64,000 bases of DNA from Cephalopachus bancanus (GCA_027257055.1 JAPVLO010000122.1:2666001-2730000), one strand, 5' to 3'; positions 22,861 through 34,050 are shown, counted from the first letter of the stretch. The notes: generated from the letters alone by a model not told the origin. A program made the numbers and translations.

Positions 22861-22932
22861 CTTTTTTTTTGAGAAAGCAGGATTTATTGAGAGGACAGAA
22901 AAGCTCCCACAGTGGGAGGGGACCAGAAGGGG
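22861..22932 (-). mobile_element. Short polyadenylated retroposon, family B copy 1
   Basis: Poly(T), then GAGAAAGCAGGATTTATTGAGAGG ... CAGAAAAGCTCCCACAGTGGGAGGGGACCAGAA. In element orientation it carries AATAAA (22883-22888 reverse) ~20 nt before poly(A). A second copy with clean TSDs is at 62372-62463. Looks like the polyadenylated 3' end of an LTR-driven transcript; origin not identified. Confidence 0.65.
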
Positions 22933-22989
22933 TTGCCCTATTTTCTGTTTTTTCCCTTTGGCTTCCTTTTCTCTTTTTGGTCATTCTGG

Positions 22990-23545
22990 GGTTCCAATTA
23001 TATGTACGAGGAGGATCCCCAAAAAACAGAATTTATTTATAAAAAAGTGTGTATTTATTCTTACTTTTTCTCTTTTTTTGAGTTGGAGTCTCACTCTGTT
23101 GCCCAGGCTGGAGTGCAGTGGCATGCTCATGACCACTGCAGCCTTGACCTGCTTGGCTCATGTGATCCTTCCACCTCAGCTTTCCAAGTAGCTGGAACTA
23201 CAGGCACATGCCACCACACCCAGCTAATTTTTTGATTTATTGTAGAGATGAGGTCTTGCCAAGTTGCTCAGGCTGGTCTTGAACCCATGGGCTCAGGCAA
23301 TCCTCTCATTGTGGCCTCCCAAAGTGCTCAGATTAGTAGGCATGAGCCACTGTGCCCAGCCTTATTCTTATATGTCTAAATTTTAGTCACCTTCAAAGTA
23401 TTTACCATTTGATGTAATACACTCATTGAGATACTTTTTCCATTGCTCAGAACAGTTTTAAAATTCATCAATTTTGATTCCTTTCAGTGCTTCTGCCATT
23501 TTTGTTTCACCTTGTATGTTAGATTTCTTGATATTGTCCTACAGA
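22990..23545 (-). mobile_element. Mariner DNA transposon fragment, antisense, split by an Alu
   Basis: Left piece TATGTACGAGGAGGATCCCC looks like a mariner end (22998). After the Alu, 23370-23510 read on the minus strand as a decayed mariner transposase C-terminus with words equivalent to EFKNCFEQWKK and SNGKYFEGD, but with stops. The N-terminal part is missing. Confidence 0.65.
23064..23361 (-). mobile_element. Alu dimer with TSD, inside mariner
   Basis: TSD TTATTCTTA at 23055-23063 and 23362-23370. Right arm GTGGCATGCTCATGACCACTGC keeps the hairpin in older form. Confidence 0.93.
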
Positions 23546-24180
23546 TCTCTGAGGTTCTTCTTTTCTTTTTTATTTATTTATTTATTTATTTTTATTTTTG
23601 AGTTGGAGTCTCACTCTGTCACCCAGACTGGAGGGCGGTGGCATGCTCCTGGCCACCACAACCTCAGAAATCCTTCCGCCTCTACCTTCCGAGTAGCTGG
23701 AACTACCAGCGTGCGCTACCATGCCCGGCTAATTTTTGATTTATGATTTACTGTAGAGACGAGATCTCGCCAAGTTGCCCGGGTGGGTCTTGAACCCGTG
23801 GGCTCAGGCAATCCACTCACCTCGGCCTCCCAAAGTGCTGGGATTACAGGCTGAGCCACCGAACCCGGGTCCAAGACTCTTCTTTTCAATCTTTTTTTCT
23901 CCTTTGTTTTTCCAACTCATTTCTATTTTATTGACTCTTTCTTCTGCTATCTCACTCTTCCCATTCAGTAGGATTTTTGTTTCATTGATGTATTTTTTCA
24001 GTTCTGGGATTTCTATGTGGTTTCTTCTTATAGCTTCTGTTTGCTTAGATTTTCAATCTGTTCACTTATTATGTGGACATTTTCTTTTGTGACTTTTGAA
24101 TATAATTATAATAATTTCTTTAAAACCCTTTCTTGCTATTTCCAGTATCTGCATCATTTTCCTGCTGGTCTTTATTGATT
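23546..24180 (-). mobile_element. Old L1 segment, antisense, split by an Alu
   Basis: GAGGTTCTTC before and TTCATTGATGTATTTTTTCAGTTCTGGGATTTC, CAATCTGTTCACTTATTATGTGG and CCAGTATCTGCATCATTTTCCTG after the Alu. Typical antisense L1M/L1ME wording. Confidence 0.65.
23566..23872 (-). mobile_element. Lineage-specific Alu dimer
   Basis: (TTTA)n tail side then GAGTTGGAGTCTCACTCTGTC; CpG-rich left arm. TSD CTTCTTTTC on both sides. Right arm has lost the CTGGGCTCCGG segment and the linker carries a TTTATGATTTACTG duplication. Confidence 0.92.
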
Positions 24181-24751
24181 GCAACTCATTTATTGGTTGC
24201 AACTCACAATTGGGTTGTGAAATAAAATTACAGGGTTATACTCAGCATTAAAAGAAAAAAGGGAACAAAAATAACAGTGTGCATAGTGAAAGTCTTATTT
24301 TGTGGAAATTTTATTTATATATGTATATAGAAACACATGCATGTTCCTAGTTGCTATGTAAAGTGCATTTCTTGCTGTGGTTATAGTAAAAAACATTTGA
24401 AAGTTACTAGCTAGAAGTGGGGTCTGTTTCAGAAAAAAAGACCTCAAGTTCCTAGAGTCAGAGTTTTCCTGAAAGAACCAAATATATGTACAGGTCTAGT
24501 GAGCAGTTTTATTTCAAAACAGTAAAAGCAGAGGAGAGAAGCACGTGATTGCTGTTTGCCAATGATTGGCTCTCTGCATCAGAGTCTCTAGGACTTTTAT
24601 TAAAACATATAAATAGTATTTCCTGGACTAGATTCAGAGGTCCTGAGGGCAGAGCAGAAAAAATGTGCATTTAACAAGTTCCCCCAGGTGATCCTTGGGC
24701 AAAGGAAAGCTTGAGAACAGAGGCTTACACCACAGACTAGTGTCTGAGAAG
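24181..24751. other. Intergenic, nothing recognised
   Basis: AT-rich unique sequence with fragments of possible LTR-like character around AAGCAGAGGAGAGAAGCACGTG; no gene, clear repeat or RNA. Confidence 0.5.
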
Positions 24752-24875
24752 GAGGTGATTATAATAGCTACCATTCATTGAGTTTGGACTTGGATAACTG
24801 AAGCCAGAGATGTGAAGTAATCCATCTGTGTGGTCACATAGCTTAGAGGTGATGGGTCTGAGACTCCAGCTAGTG
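24752..24875 (-). mobile_element. MIR fragment, minus strand
   Basis: TAATAGCTACCATTCATTGAG ... ACTGAAGCCAGAGATGTGAAG ... GTGGTCACATAGCTTAGAGG is reverse-complement MIR. Confidence 0.7.
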
Positions 24876-24892
24876 ATACTGGTGGGCTTTTC

Positions 24893-25526
24893 TGAGACAG
24901 GTAGGACCCTCGACCTCAGCCCGGTACTCAGGTTCTTGACACAGAGAGCGAAAAGAATTCAGGGACTTTTCAGAATAAAATGAAAGTGAAAGCGAAAGAG
25001 TTTTATTATAAAATGAAAGCACACACTCAAAAGAGTATGGGTGTACTCAAGAGTATGTCGCACCCAGTGGGGTTCAGGTTTTTCTTTTCATAGCTTCTCT
25101 AAATAAGTGATAGAATATTCATATTAGGAGGCAGAATATTCATGGATTTTCCAGGAAGAAGATGGAACTTTCCCAGAACTGGGTACCCTGTCCTTTTCTT
25201 GCCATATTCAATCATAAATGGAACTGTCATGACGCTGGTGTGTCATTTAGTATGCTAAGGCATTACCAAGAGGGCATAATGAGCTCGGAGGTCACCTGCT
25301 GGTCAAATCCATCACCATGTTGGATTAAACTAGTTTTTACAGGTTTTTATTCTCTGGCTTGGGCAAGCAATAAATCTTGTAACCAGGCTTCCATAGCCTT
25401 TTGAAAAACAGGTCCGTTTCTTGTGAGTCATGGAATTTCTTAACTGTTGCATGGTATTTTTCCATTTTTCTGTGACCACCAGCGCTGTTTTTATCCTGCT
25501 AGGATTATCTGACCCTCAAGCCCTCA
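24893..25526 (-). mobile_element. Probable solo LTR (ERV class I-like)
   Basis: Begins TGAGACAGGTAGGACCCTCGACCTCAG and ends GACCCTCAAGCCCTCA, so the reverse complement has TG...CA ends. Contains GAAAGTGAAAGCGAAAGAG and a TTTTATTATAAAATG patch where an antisense polyadenylation/TATA region could lie. No gag/pol/env next to it. Flanks do not show a clear TSD, so limits are approximate. Confidence 0.5.
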
Positions 25527-25574
25527 CTCTGAACCACTGAATGGAGCAGAGTTTAAGACACCAAGTCTGCAGTG

Positions 25575-25710
25575 AGGCAGGGAAATCAACTGCACCCAGT
25601 GAGCTCCACTCTGAGTTGTGTGACCTCAGGCAAATGTCACTTAGGCAGGGAAATCAACTGCACGCAATGGGCTCCACTCTGAGTTGTGTGACCTCAGGCA
25701 AATTTCACGA
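25575..25710. repeat. 68-bp tandem duplication
   Basis: GGCAGGGAAATCAACTGCAC ... CTCCACTCTGAGTTGTGTGACCTCAGGCAAAT occurs twice in tandem with a period of 68 bp and a few substitutions. It lies within or at the edge of MIR sequence. Confidence 0.92.
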
Positions 25711-25790
25711 GTCTCTAGGCTTTGATTCTCTTCTCTGTAAAATGAGTATCTAATGACTCTTCCTTCCCAAGTTTGTGAGGTGATATTACA
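25660..25790 (+). mobile_element. MIR fragment
   Basis: GTTGTGTGACCTCAGGCAAATTTCAC ... TCTTCTCTGTAAAATGAGTATC ... TTTGTGAGGTGATAT follows MIR core order in plus orientation. Confidence 0.65.
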
Positions 25791-26875
25791 CATGGTGGGG
25801 GAGTGCTATTGGTCCCTGCATTTTGTGCTTTTAGCACACTCAGCTCTTTTCCAAAATCAGAGCAGTAATGAAAGAGGTGTTGGGGTAGACCATAGGCTCT
25901 GTTGCAACCGGAATTGAGGGTAAAACCTCAAGGGCTGGAGAAGTGGAGGCCAATTGTGAGAATGCAGGCAAGCTCCTGGAGTTGGCTGGTGAGGGCAGAA
26001 GGATGCTGAGGGCCTGCTTGGGTCTGGGCAGTTTCTGGGTTTAGAGGTGCCCAGGACCTCTGCAAGGTTTCCCCAGGCTTGTGATCTTCATGGATTCAGG
26101 GCAGTCTGCTTTCAGCCTGGTTAAAGTGTATTTCCAAACCCAAAGGACTCCATTTCCTTACTGGGATGACTTCAGAGTTTATATTTTAATGTACACCCAT
26201 AGTTTCAAATGAAGTGCTATAGAAGGAGGGCAAAGAATCATTTGATTACTTAATTTTCGTGTTTACATAGCATTTGTTTGAAATTAGTAAGAATCTAAAT
26301 TCCAAATGTGGTTACAAAATCAGCCTCCACTTAAACTTGTAAGTGTATTTTAATGGAGCTTAATTTAAAAGCATAAATTTGCATATTGAAATTTGTCTGA
26401 GTCAACTTTTAGAGTATGATCTTCAGAGACCTGGTTTTCTAGTATTCTGAGAATATGGCAATTCTTTTCAATTGCTTTTCATGGCCTGGAAACAAGCTTA
26501 ATTGGTATAAGGCTTAGTACAATGGAGAAGACCTAAATCAAACATTAGTTACAGTACAATGCTCTTTAAATCATTCTTAGAATGACCTTGTGATGCTTTG
26601 GAATCCAAATGTTACCATTTTGGAATAATGTTAAACATATTTATTCAACAACTCATCTGTATTTAAATCAACAGGCATAAGAACCTTAAAATAACATAGA
26701 GAATCTGCCAAATCAGGAATAGATGACTTTCATTTTCTACTGACACCTTCATGCAAAAATCACCCTATATTAACAAACATATCACAAGTCTAACAATTTT
26801 AGAGGGATTTATGTAGTCACATAAAACTGAAGCTAATCTGTTGATTTTAAACCTTTATTAATTGTAAAAGGTAAC
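25791..26875. promoter_or_regulatory. Repeat-free block, candidate conserved enhancer (26160-26870)
   Basis: No transposon or ORF recognised. The 26160-26870 part has dense developmental motif matter: octamer ATTTGCAT at 26377-26384, TTAATTGG at 26498-26505, TCAATTGC at ~26468, TTAATTT at ~26360, and mixed-complexity sequence without decay signatures. DLX loci have distal homeodomain-rich enhancers, so an enhancer is plausible; this is inference without any alignment. Confidence 0.4.
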
Positions 26876-27365
<490 letters not shown>

Positions 27366-27531
27366 CAAACACCACCATGCCTGATGAATTTTTCTGATTT
27401 TTTTTGTGTGTGTAGAGATGAGGCCTTGTTGTGTTGTCCAGGCTGCTCTTGGACTCCTAGCCTCAAGCAATCCTCCCACTTTGACCTCCCAAAGTGCTGG
27501 GATTATAGGTGTGAGCCATCATACCCAGTCC
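27366..27531 (-). mobile_element. Alu left-arm-containing fragment, old
   Basis: CACCACCATGCCTGATGAATTTTT ... TAGAGATGAGGCCTTGTTGTG ... AAGTGCTGGGATTATAGGTG. Possibly the other half of the 27071 Alu, separated by L1 sequence. Confidence 0.8.
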
Positions 27532-27870
27532 TGATTCATTTTACTGATTAGCATTTTGTAGTGGGGCACGTTAAAAATTTTACAATTTCCCACAACAAAT
27601 CAAGAAAATAATGCAATCTATATTCAACGTACAAAATATGTTCCTGAACTGATCAGGGGGCTGTTGGTAATTTTCTGACTTTCTTGTGCAGTGATTTATA
27701 TTTTTTCTCTGCTCTTGGCTACTCAATTGGAAAAGTATTGCCCAGATGAGGTATAAAAAGAGATGGATGCTGGGATCATCACAAGTACTTATAATAATTC
27801 TCCCACTTTGGTCTCCCAATGTGCTGGAATTCAGGTGAGAGTTACCACTCCCAGCCCTGATTCATTTTTA
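27472..27870. repeat. Imperfect ~70-bp direct repeat, 328 bp apart
   Basis: CTCCCACTTTG(A/G)..CTCCCAA.GTGCTGG.ATT ... CCTGATTCATTTT occurs at 27472-27542 and 27800-27869. The copies include an Alu 5' end plus its flanking CCTGATTCATTTT, so flank and Alu end were duplicated together. The 257 bp between them are AT-rich and unassigned. Confidence 0.75.
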
Positions 27871-27965
27871 TGTTGATTTTTTTGTATGTGGGTCATATAG
27901 TTTTTGCTAATTTCTATTATTTATTGTCTGTCTCCTTCACCTGAATATAGGCAGAGATTTTTTTT

Positions 27966-28254
27966 TTTTTTTTTGAGTTGGAGTCTCACTCTGTTGCCCA
28001 GACTGTAGTGCAGTGGCCGCTCCCGGCCACCGCAGCCTCATCCTGCTGGGCTCTGGCAATCCTTCCACCTTAGCCTTCCAAGTAGCTGGAGCTACAGATG
28101 CACTCTACCATGCCCGGCTTATTTTTTGGTTTATTGTAGAGATGAGGTCTCACCAAGTTGTCCTGGCTGGTCTCAAACCCCTGAGCTCAGGCAATCCTCG
28201 CGACTCAGCCTCCGAAAGTGCTGGGATTACAGGCTTGTGCCACCCTGACTGACT
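27966..28254 (-). mobile_element. Lineage-specific Alu dimer with ~15-bp TSD
   Basis: TSD GGCAGAGATTTTTTT at ~27950-27965 and 28255-28270. Right arm has GCAGTGGCCGCTCCCGGCCACCGC. Confidence 0.95.
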
Positions 28255-28270
28255 GGCAGAGATTTTTTTT

Positions 28271-29779
28271 AATAGTCAGTTATTAGAGCTGAGGGCAGAC
28301 CTCTGCACAGGCATGTGGTAGGAAGGATACCTCTGTTTTCTTGGACCTAAACCAGCTCATTTTTCTACACCTGCATCTGGTCTTATAAGTCCTTGCTGAC
28401 TAGTCCATTTATCTACCACATGCCTTCAAAATTAATACCTGACACTCTATGTGTTAGCCAATTCGCTTCTCAGCAGTCATACCTTTTTTCTATCTTTTCT
28501 TCGTTTAAGCCCCACTTCTCTGTCAGAAGCTAGTCATGTGGTCTCTTTCTCCACTGAAATCTACCCAATTCTCTGACATCTTTACAAAAGTCCAAGCCTC
28601 ATTTCTCAATGATGCCCAGTGATATGGCCTTCTGCTTTCCTTTCATTTCCTCCCTAGCTCTGGACCAGTCCATCTGTTCCTTCCTGGTACTTTAAGCTTT
28701 AATCTGTTGCCCTGCCTCCCATCTGTGCTTGTTACACCTGTAAGCCCAATCCACACAAGATGCTCTTCCTCCCTAACCTTCAGAAACCCTGGCGTTCCTG
28801 CTTGAGTGATCCAGCCTTCCCTGAGCAATTCTTCAGGCTACCTGAGCTGGGCTGTCTTGGGGAATGAATGTTTATTTTTTGTGCACTATTCTTTTTGGCT
28901 CTTTTGATTTTTCTCAGTTTGGCTTAATTAGGATGCTGTGGGATCCAACTGGCCTTCTATAACTTCAGAGAGGTCTAACCTCACTAGGCAGACCCAGGGA
29001 GGGTAGGAACTCCCAGGTGAGCTGCCAAACCTCGTGTTGCTCAGTTTCTTCATGGAGCCAGTGGGAGCGAGGTCATTGTTTTCAGGGGAGAGGAACAGTT
29101 GAGTTTGAGAAAATACTGTTGGATTATCAGAGATATTTAGTTCAAGTATAAGTTAGTCGTTTTAGTGTTTTTCTATTTTCAGGTAGTGGACCCCTTGATG
29201 ATAGCTATGGACAACTTCTTTCCAGAATAATGCACATACACACAGAATTTTGAATAGGTTTCCAAGATGTGCATGGACCTTAAAGCCCATTAAAGATTCC
29301 ATGGCCTCAGGTTAAAACTCAGTTCCCTAGAGCACATTTCATGTCTTTTTTTTCCCTGTCCACTGACTGGCTGGAAAATATTGTCTTAATGAGATAATGA
29401 AATATACATAAGATGATTCTGATGGTACCTTTTGCTTTTTTTTCTTTATTTTAAAAGCAAGTTTTGCTTTTCTTTGGAAACATTCCATATTGGGATTTAA
29501 AGAATTAAGTAGGGTTTTCCCCCCTCTTCCTCACCCCTGTACTGTAAATTTAAAACTACAATGTTTTGTCTTACATTTGAGTTATTTTGTGGGATTTCTC
29601 CTTGGAACCACACTGGGGATTCTTCAGTACTGCTTCTTTGCCTGCTCTCCCACACAACCTAGTTTGGGTCTAGCAGACTGACCGGGGACAAAGGAAATGA
29701 CCAAGAAATAAAATAGCCTAGATGCGAAGAGAATGAACTCGATAGCCAGGCTGAGCTGAGTTACTTTACTTGGGGATCT
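28271..29779. other. Unique intergenic DNA
   Basis: About 1.5 kb with no clear transposon. Contains pyrimidine-rich patches (28480-28700) and T-rich stretches near 29430. No ORF has recognisable homology, and no RNA gene is seen. Confidence 0.5.
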
Positions 29780-30092
29780 TTTTTATTTTTTATTCTTATT
29801 TCTACTTTTTGAGTTGGATGCTTCACTCTGTCACCCAGGCTGGAGTGCAGTGGCATGATCACAGCTCACTGCAGCCTAACCACCTGGGTTCAGGCAATTC
29901 TTCTGCCTCAGCCACCTGAGTAGCTGGGACTGCAGACGTGTGTGTGCCACCACACTCAGCTAATTAAAAAACATTTTTTGGGGGGTAGAGACAAGGTCTC
30001 TATGTTTACAGGCTGGTCTTGAACTCCTAACCTCAAGCAGATTCCTGGCCTCCCAAAGTGTTGGGGTTACAGATGTGAACCACTGATCACTT
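29780..30092 (-). mobile_element. Alu dimer, old
   Basis: GAGTTGGATGCTTCACTCTGTC ... GAGTAGCTGGGACTGCAGACG, linker TAATTAAAAAACATTTTTTGGGG, left arm ending GGGGTTACAGATGTGAACCAC. Diverged; TSD not convincing. Confidence 0.92.
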
Positions 30093-30420
30093 AACTCAGG
30101 TATCTTAAACTGATGGCTCAAAGACTGGCGATGCCTGAGGGGGAGTTTTGTTTTACCCACCCAGCATCTCCAAAAGCAAAGTTATCTTGATTGCAATAAA
30201 AGCAATGAACAACCCTTGTCTTCTGTTGATCTTGTTCAAATGTTTATGCCAATCTCTTGCCCTGAGACCATTGAATTAGGATTTTGCTAACACAATTATT
30301 TTCCACTTATGAAGTGGGCATATGACTTACCTCAAAGAACAAAATGCGCATATGAGTGTAAGAATTAAGTGTTTTGCCTGCTTCCTGTAAGGCCTCATCA
30401 CACTGTTATGTCTGATTCTT
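30093..30420. other. Intergenic, nothing recognised
   Basis: Unique DNA between an Alu and a family A retroposon; no ORF or repeat I can support. Confidence 0.5.
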
Positions 30421-30583
30421 CTTCTCTTTTTTTTTTTTAGACTGGAAAATAAAGTTTATTTAGAAAGTAAATTGGAGAGACAGAGAGAAGAGGGATTCAC
30501 CCCTCCAAGGGAGAGGGCCAAAGCGAGGAAACATGGAGATGGCCATAGCGCAAAGAGTACATGTCTAGTAAGGCAATGGGCCA
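30421..30583 (-). mobile_element. Short polyadenylated retroposon, family A copy 1, with 10-bp TSD
   Basis: Flanked by TCTGATTCTT at 30411-30420 and 30584-30593. In element orientation it runs from GGCCCATTGCCTTACTAGAC through TCTTTGCGCTATGGCCATC, a CT-rich stretch, AATAAA and a poly(A) tail ~17 nt later. A diverged second copy with its own TSD sits at 37783. Inserted by the L1 machinery; source transcript not identified. Confidence 0.8.
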
Positions 30584-30593
30584 TCTGATTCTT

Positions 30594-31111
30594 AATAATA
30601 CTTTACATTGATGAAAGCCTTGGGAAGTGCTTCCAGAGGGAGCTGGCAGCATGGGGGTGAGAGGTGGGATGGAGAGAGGATGGACTTGAGTGACAGTGAG
30701 TCGATCTGAGAATAAAATTAGTCCTGTTTGCTGGGAAAGCCACATAAAGTGGGAGAGCAGAATTTGGCTCAGAACATGGAGGAACACAGTCTGGAGTTGC
30801 TGGCACACAGCTCAGAGAAGTCACTGACAGGACTTCTGCCAGAATGGGCATGTATAGCTTCACGACTGCTGTTTGTAGGGGAAGGAAATCCTCTGCCCAG
30901 GCTTTCTTCCTGTGGAGTCTCACACCCTCAGGCCTTCTGTGCTCCCCACAACTGCCTTCCTCTGCTGCCCACTCCTTAAATTTTACAAATGTTTCCAGAA
31001 ACAGAAGTGCTTTTGATGGGGCAACCTCCTCCGCAGCCCTGGAAGTTGGGCCTGGGGTGCCAGGGTTCGGGCCTGGATGTCTGGAGCTTATTTTTGTCAG
31101 TAACTGGGATG
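30594..31111. other. Unique intergenic DNA
   Basis: Moderate-GC sequence with overlapping short ORFs on both strands and no family resemblance. No promoter-like CpG density. Confidence 0.45.
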
Positions 31112-31245
31112 CTTTGATGCCTGGGCTTCCTAGGGCTCTCGTGAACTGATGGCTTTGGCTTGGCTTGGTGTTGACCTCTCACTGACTCAGGTACTGTTCT
31201 TGTCCGGAGGAAGGGAAAGGGTATGTTGGGAGAGCCCCTAATGAG
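31112..31245. repeat. Source copy of a local duplicated segment
   Basis: CTTTGATGCCTGGGCTTCCTAGGG ... GGCTTTGGCTTGGCTTGGTGTTGAC ... GAAGGGAAAGGGTATGTTGGGAGAGC. A second copy is inserted in a MIR at 31489-31610. Confidence 0.85.
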
Positions 31246-31404
31246 GGCAGGGTGGGCATACTCTGCCTTCTGACTTTGGGTGGCAGAGTGGTGGGACTCA
31301 GCTGGATTATCAAGGAGCAGGCTGCCATCAGAGTTAGAGGGTCCAGGATGGGGTCTGGATTGAGGATGGGGGCTAAACCTTTTAGCACTGGCACAAAGGC
31401 AGAG

Positions 31405-31700
31405 AGGTTAGGAGTACAGACCCCTGGTTCAAATCTCAGCTTTGTTGTATACAAGCTATGTAATCTTGGGCAAGTCACCTAATCTCTTTGATGCCCGGGC
31501 TTCCTAGAGCTTTTGTGAACTATTGGCTTTGGCTTGGCTTGGTGTTGATCTCTCATTGACCAAGTTTCTGGGGGAAGGGAAAGGGTATGTTGGGAGAGCA
31601 CCTGATGGGGCTAATCTCCTGGAATCTCAGTTTTCTCATTTGTAAAATGAGAATAATAATTGTACTTACAGTAGAGGATTGCTGTCAATATTAAATAAAT
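31405..31700 (+). mobile_element. MIR SINE split by a 122-bp insertion
   Basis: Left part GACCCCTGGTTCAAATCTCAGC ... CTATGTAATCTTGGGCAAGTCACCTAATCTCT (to ~31488); right part CTCAGTTTTCTCATTTGTAAAATGAGAATAATAATTGTAC ... (from 31611). The MIR order is continuous once the insert is ignored. Confidence 0.88.
31489..31610. repeat. Templated local insertion inside the MIR
   Basis: A diverged copy of 31112-31245 placed within the MIR, flanked by CTAATCTCTT (31479-31488) and CTAATCTCCT (31611-31620), a likely 10-bp target duplication. There is no poly(A) tail and no transposon ends. Confidence 0.8.
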
Positions 31701-33463
31701 AAGCAAAAAAATATACGTGTGTTTGCTACAATGATAAATTATTAGCATAAGGCCAAGCTTTGTTTGGGTTGCTGGGCTGGGCATTAGGAGTAGGTACTGT
31801 TCAGACAGGACTGGGGCTTGAATGAAGTTAACCAGGGAATGAAACAGATCTGGGGACAAGCATTAGGATGGAGAGAGCTTGAGTAGGTGCTGGGGTGTAG
31901 CTTGGTCCAGACTTTCATTGAGGGATGAGAGGAGCAGGGAGGGAGCCAGGAGGAAACAAAGGCAGCCCCCATTATGCCCACAAACCTTGAGCACCGTTGT
32001 GGACACATGTGGACTCTTGCCTCACTCCTCCAGCTCACCCTCTTGCTACCCAGACCAGGGCACCTGTAGCCACATGGGGAGCTAAGAAGGGGGAGGGAAG
32101 GTTCTGAGCTGTTCAAACCTGGGTTGGGGTTGGTGGTGGCTTAGAGCCAGTGCCAGAAGCTGGCTGGCAAATAAAAGTAACAGCCACTGTCATCTGCCTC
32201 CCAGATCTCCTCCCTCTATAATGGCTCTCTTGCAACCACAATTGGGAAAACTCTAGAGAAGTCTTGAGAGTAGTCTTGGGTCCCCAAGACAATAAAATCG
32301 ACACTGCAAAGGCCAAGGGAAAACTACCTCTTTGTCCTCTGAGGGTTTGCAGAAAAATCAGCCCACAAAAGATTAGCAAAAGGCATCCAAAATGTGTTCA
32401 GATGCACACAGGGGAGAACCACAGAGTGATTACACCCAACCCACCATGGGGTTCAGAAGCTTATATACCATTGTGAGGTTGTAGAAAGAATGGAGTCTTG
32501 GATCACGGCAGAACAGGTTTTTGGGGGAGGGGGAGGGGAGAGAAGGCCTCGCTAGCGAAGGTAGTCTTATACTATATATAGATGGTGAATGTTCTTTCAG
32601 ACTTAACGGGGCTCTCATTTAATCTTCCCTAGCTCCCGACAGACATGGAAGGGCCTTGGAGAAAACCCGGCTGCACTCATACTGATTGTCTCCTGTGGAT
32701 GCAAAGACAGGTTTGCCCGGCTACTTCTGTTTGTGGCCTCTCTGAACAGCCATCTCAAAATATGTCCAAGAAGGGTATTTTGAGGTGAAATATTTTGATT
32801 TCCTTCGATGCCAATGTTCTTCCACAAGGCTCTCATAATGCCAAAGATTGGATGATGGGCTGGGGAGGAGGGGGTGCTCCAAAAAAGACCTCTGCCCAGG
32901 CGTTGCGTGGAGTCCACACACTCAGGCTGGGATTGCTGTGTCTGGCGAGGTGGTCCTCTGTTGTGACCATGTCCTTCATCCCTTGGAGGCAGCTAGTGGA
33001 AGAGCTTGGTTCTGTAAAGGAGGAAGGGTGTGCAGCAGGTGGAGAAGGTCTGAGGCTGTCGAAGTGTAGTCTCAACCTGCTTTAAATCAAATGGAGGAAA
33101 TGGAAAAAAAATTGCTCAAGCACGGATGGGTGGGTGGACCAAGCAAAAGAACCAGAATTCACCAGACTCATGTCAGAGGCAGGAGCAGAAGTAATTATTT
33201 TCATATCATTTCAATATCCTGTTCACTTGTTATTCTGATTAGGACAAACGCACAGTTGCTATCCATTTATTCGTGCAGCACTGCCAGGACTTGCCATGGG
33301 AATGCCTGTGTTTATGCCAAGGGTGCTCTTGATGTTCTCAGGGCTTCAGGCAGTGCCCTAGCCAGAGTGCTTGGATGTGCTGGAGCCCTTGAGACATCCG
33401 CATTGCTTCACCGCCCCCCACAGCCCAGGAATCAAAAGGCAGGGCTTGGACAATCTGCATCTG
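31701..33463. other. Unique intergenic DNA with possible conserved block at 33130-33450
   Basis: No gene recognised. Short ORFs overlap on opposite strands. The 33130-33450 stretch includes AGTAATTATTTTCATATCATTTC and TATTCTGATTAGGACAAACGC, homeodomain-like cores in complex sequence, and is the most enhancer-like part. Confidence 0.4.
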
Positions 33464-33514
<51 letters not shown>

Positions 33515-33531
33515 CGCGCGCGCGCGTGCAT
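33464..33531. repeat. (TG)n(CG)n microsatellite, Z-DNA-prone
   Basis: About 23 TG units followed by GCGTGCGCGCGCGCGCGTGC. Alternating purine-pyrimidine over roughly 68 bp. Confidence 0.97.
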
Positions 33532-34050
33532 CTATCTAACAGAGGCAAAGGAATGCTCTTGAACGGTGGTTTAGGGATGGAAAGGAAACTTCTTTGAGCA
33601 CTAACCACCCTGGTGTTATTAAGACTTACATTATTACATTAGGATTATTTTAAGAGGTCTGTAATAAGAGTAAAGTGAAAGGAAATGAGCAGATGAGAGC
33701 CTGCCGGGCTCCTGTTGTGAAAATCAGAATGAGGAAACACCAGAGGCCTTCTCCTTAGAAGCATGAATGGATTACAGAACACCCACCATTACTACTATCA
33801 TTTGATGTCGTTCCCAGTTTGTAGCTAGTGCAATTAAAGATGAAACAGAAATAAGATTTAGAACATTGGAAAGGAAAAGACAAAATTTTATTATTTGCAG
33901 ATGTTATGATTTTATATATCTACCCTTGCTAAAAGAGTCAAGCAAAACAAAACCCCAACTATTGTATTTAATATGAGTGTAGTGTGTTGGCTGTAAACAG
34001 GAAGGGAAGGAGAGGAAGATATATGTGTATATAAATACATATATATATAC
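33532..34050. other. Unique intergenic DNA
   Basis: Contains ATTATTACATTAGGATTATTT at ~33628-33650 with several ATTA cores; otherwise AT-rich with no repeat or gene recognised. Ends in an (AT)n-rich patch at 34020-34050. Confidence 0.4.

Noticed and set aside
33091..33597. 168-codon frame ending in Cys-Val repeats
   Set aside because: The repeats are the translated (TG)n tract; the rest has no family resemblance.
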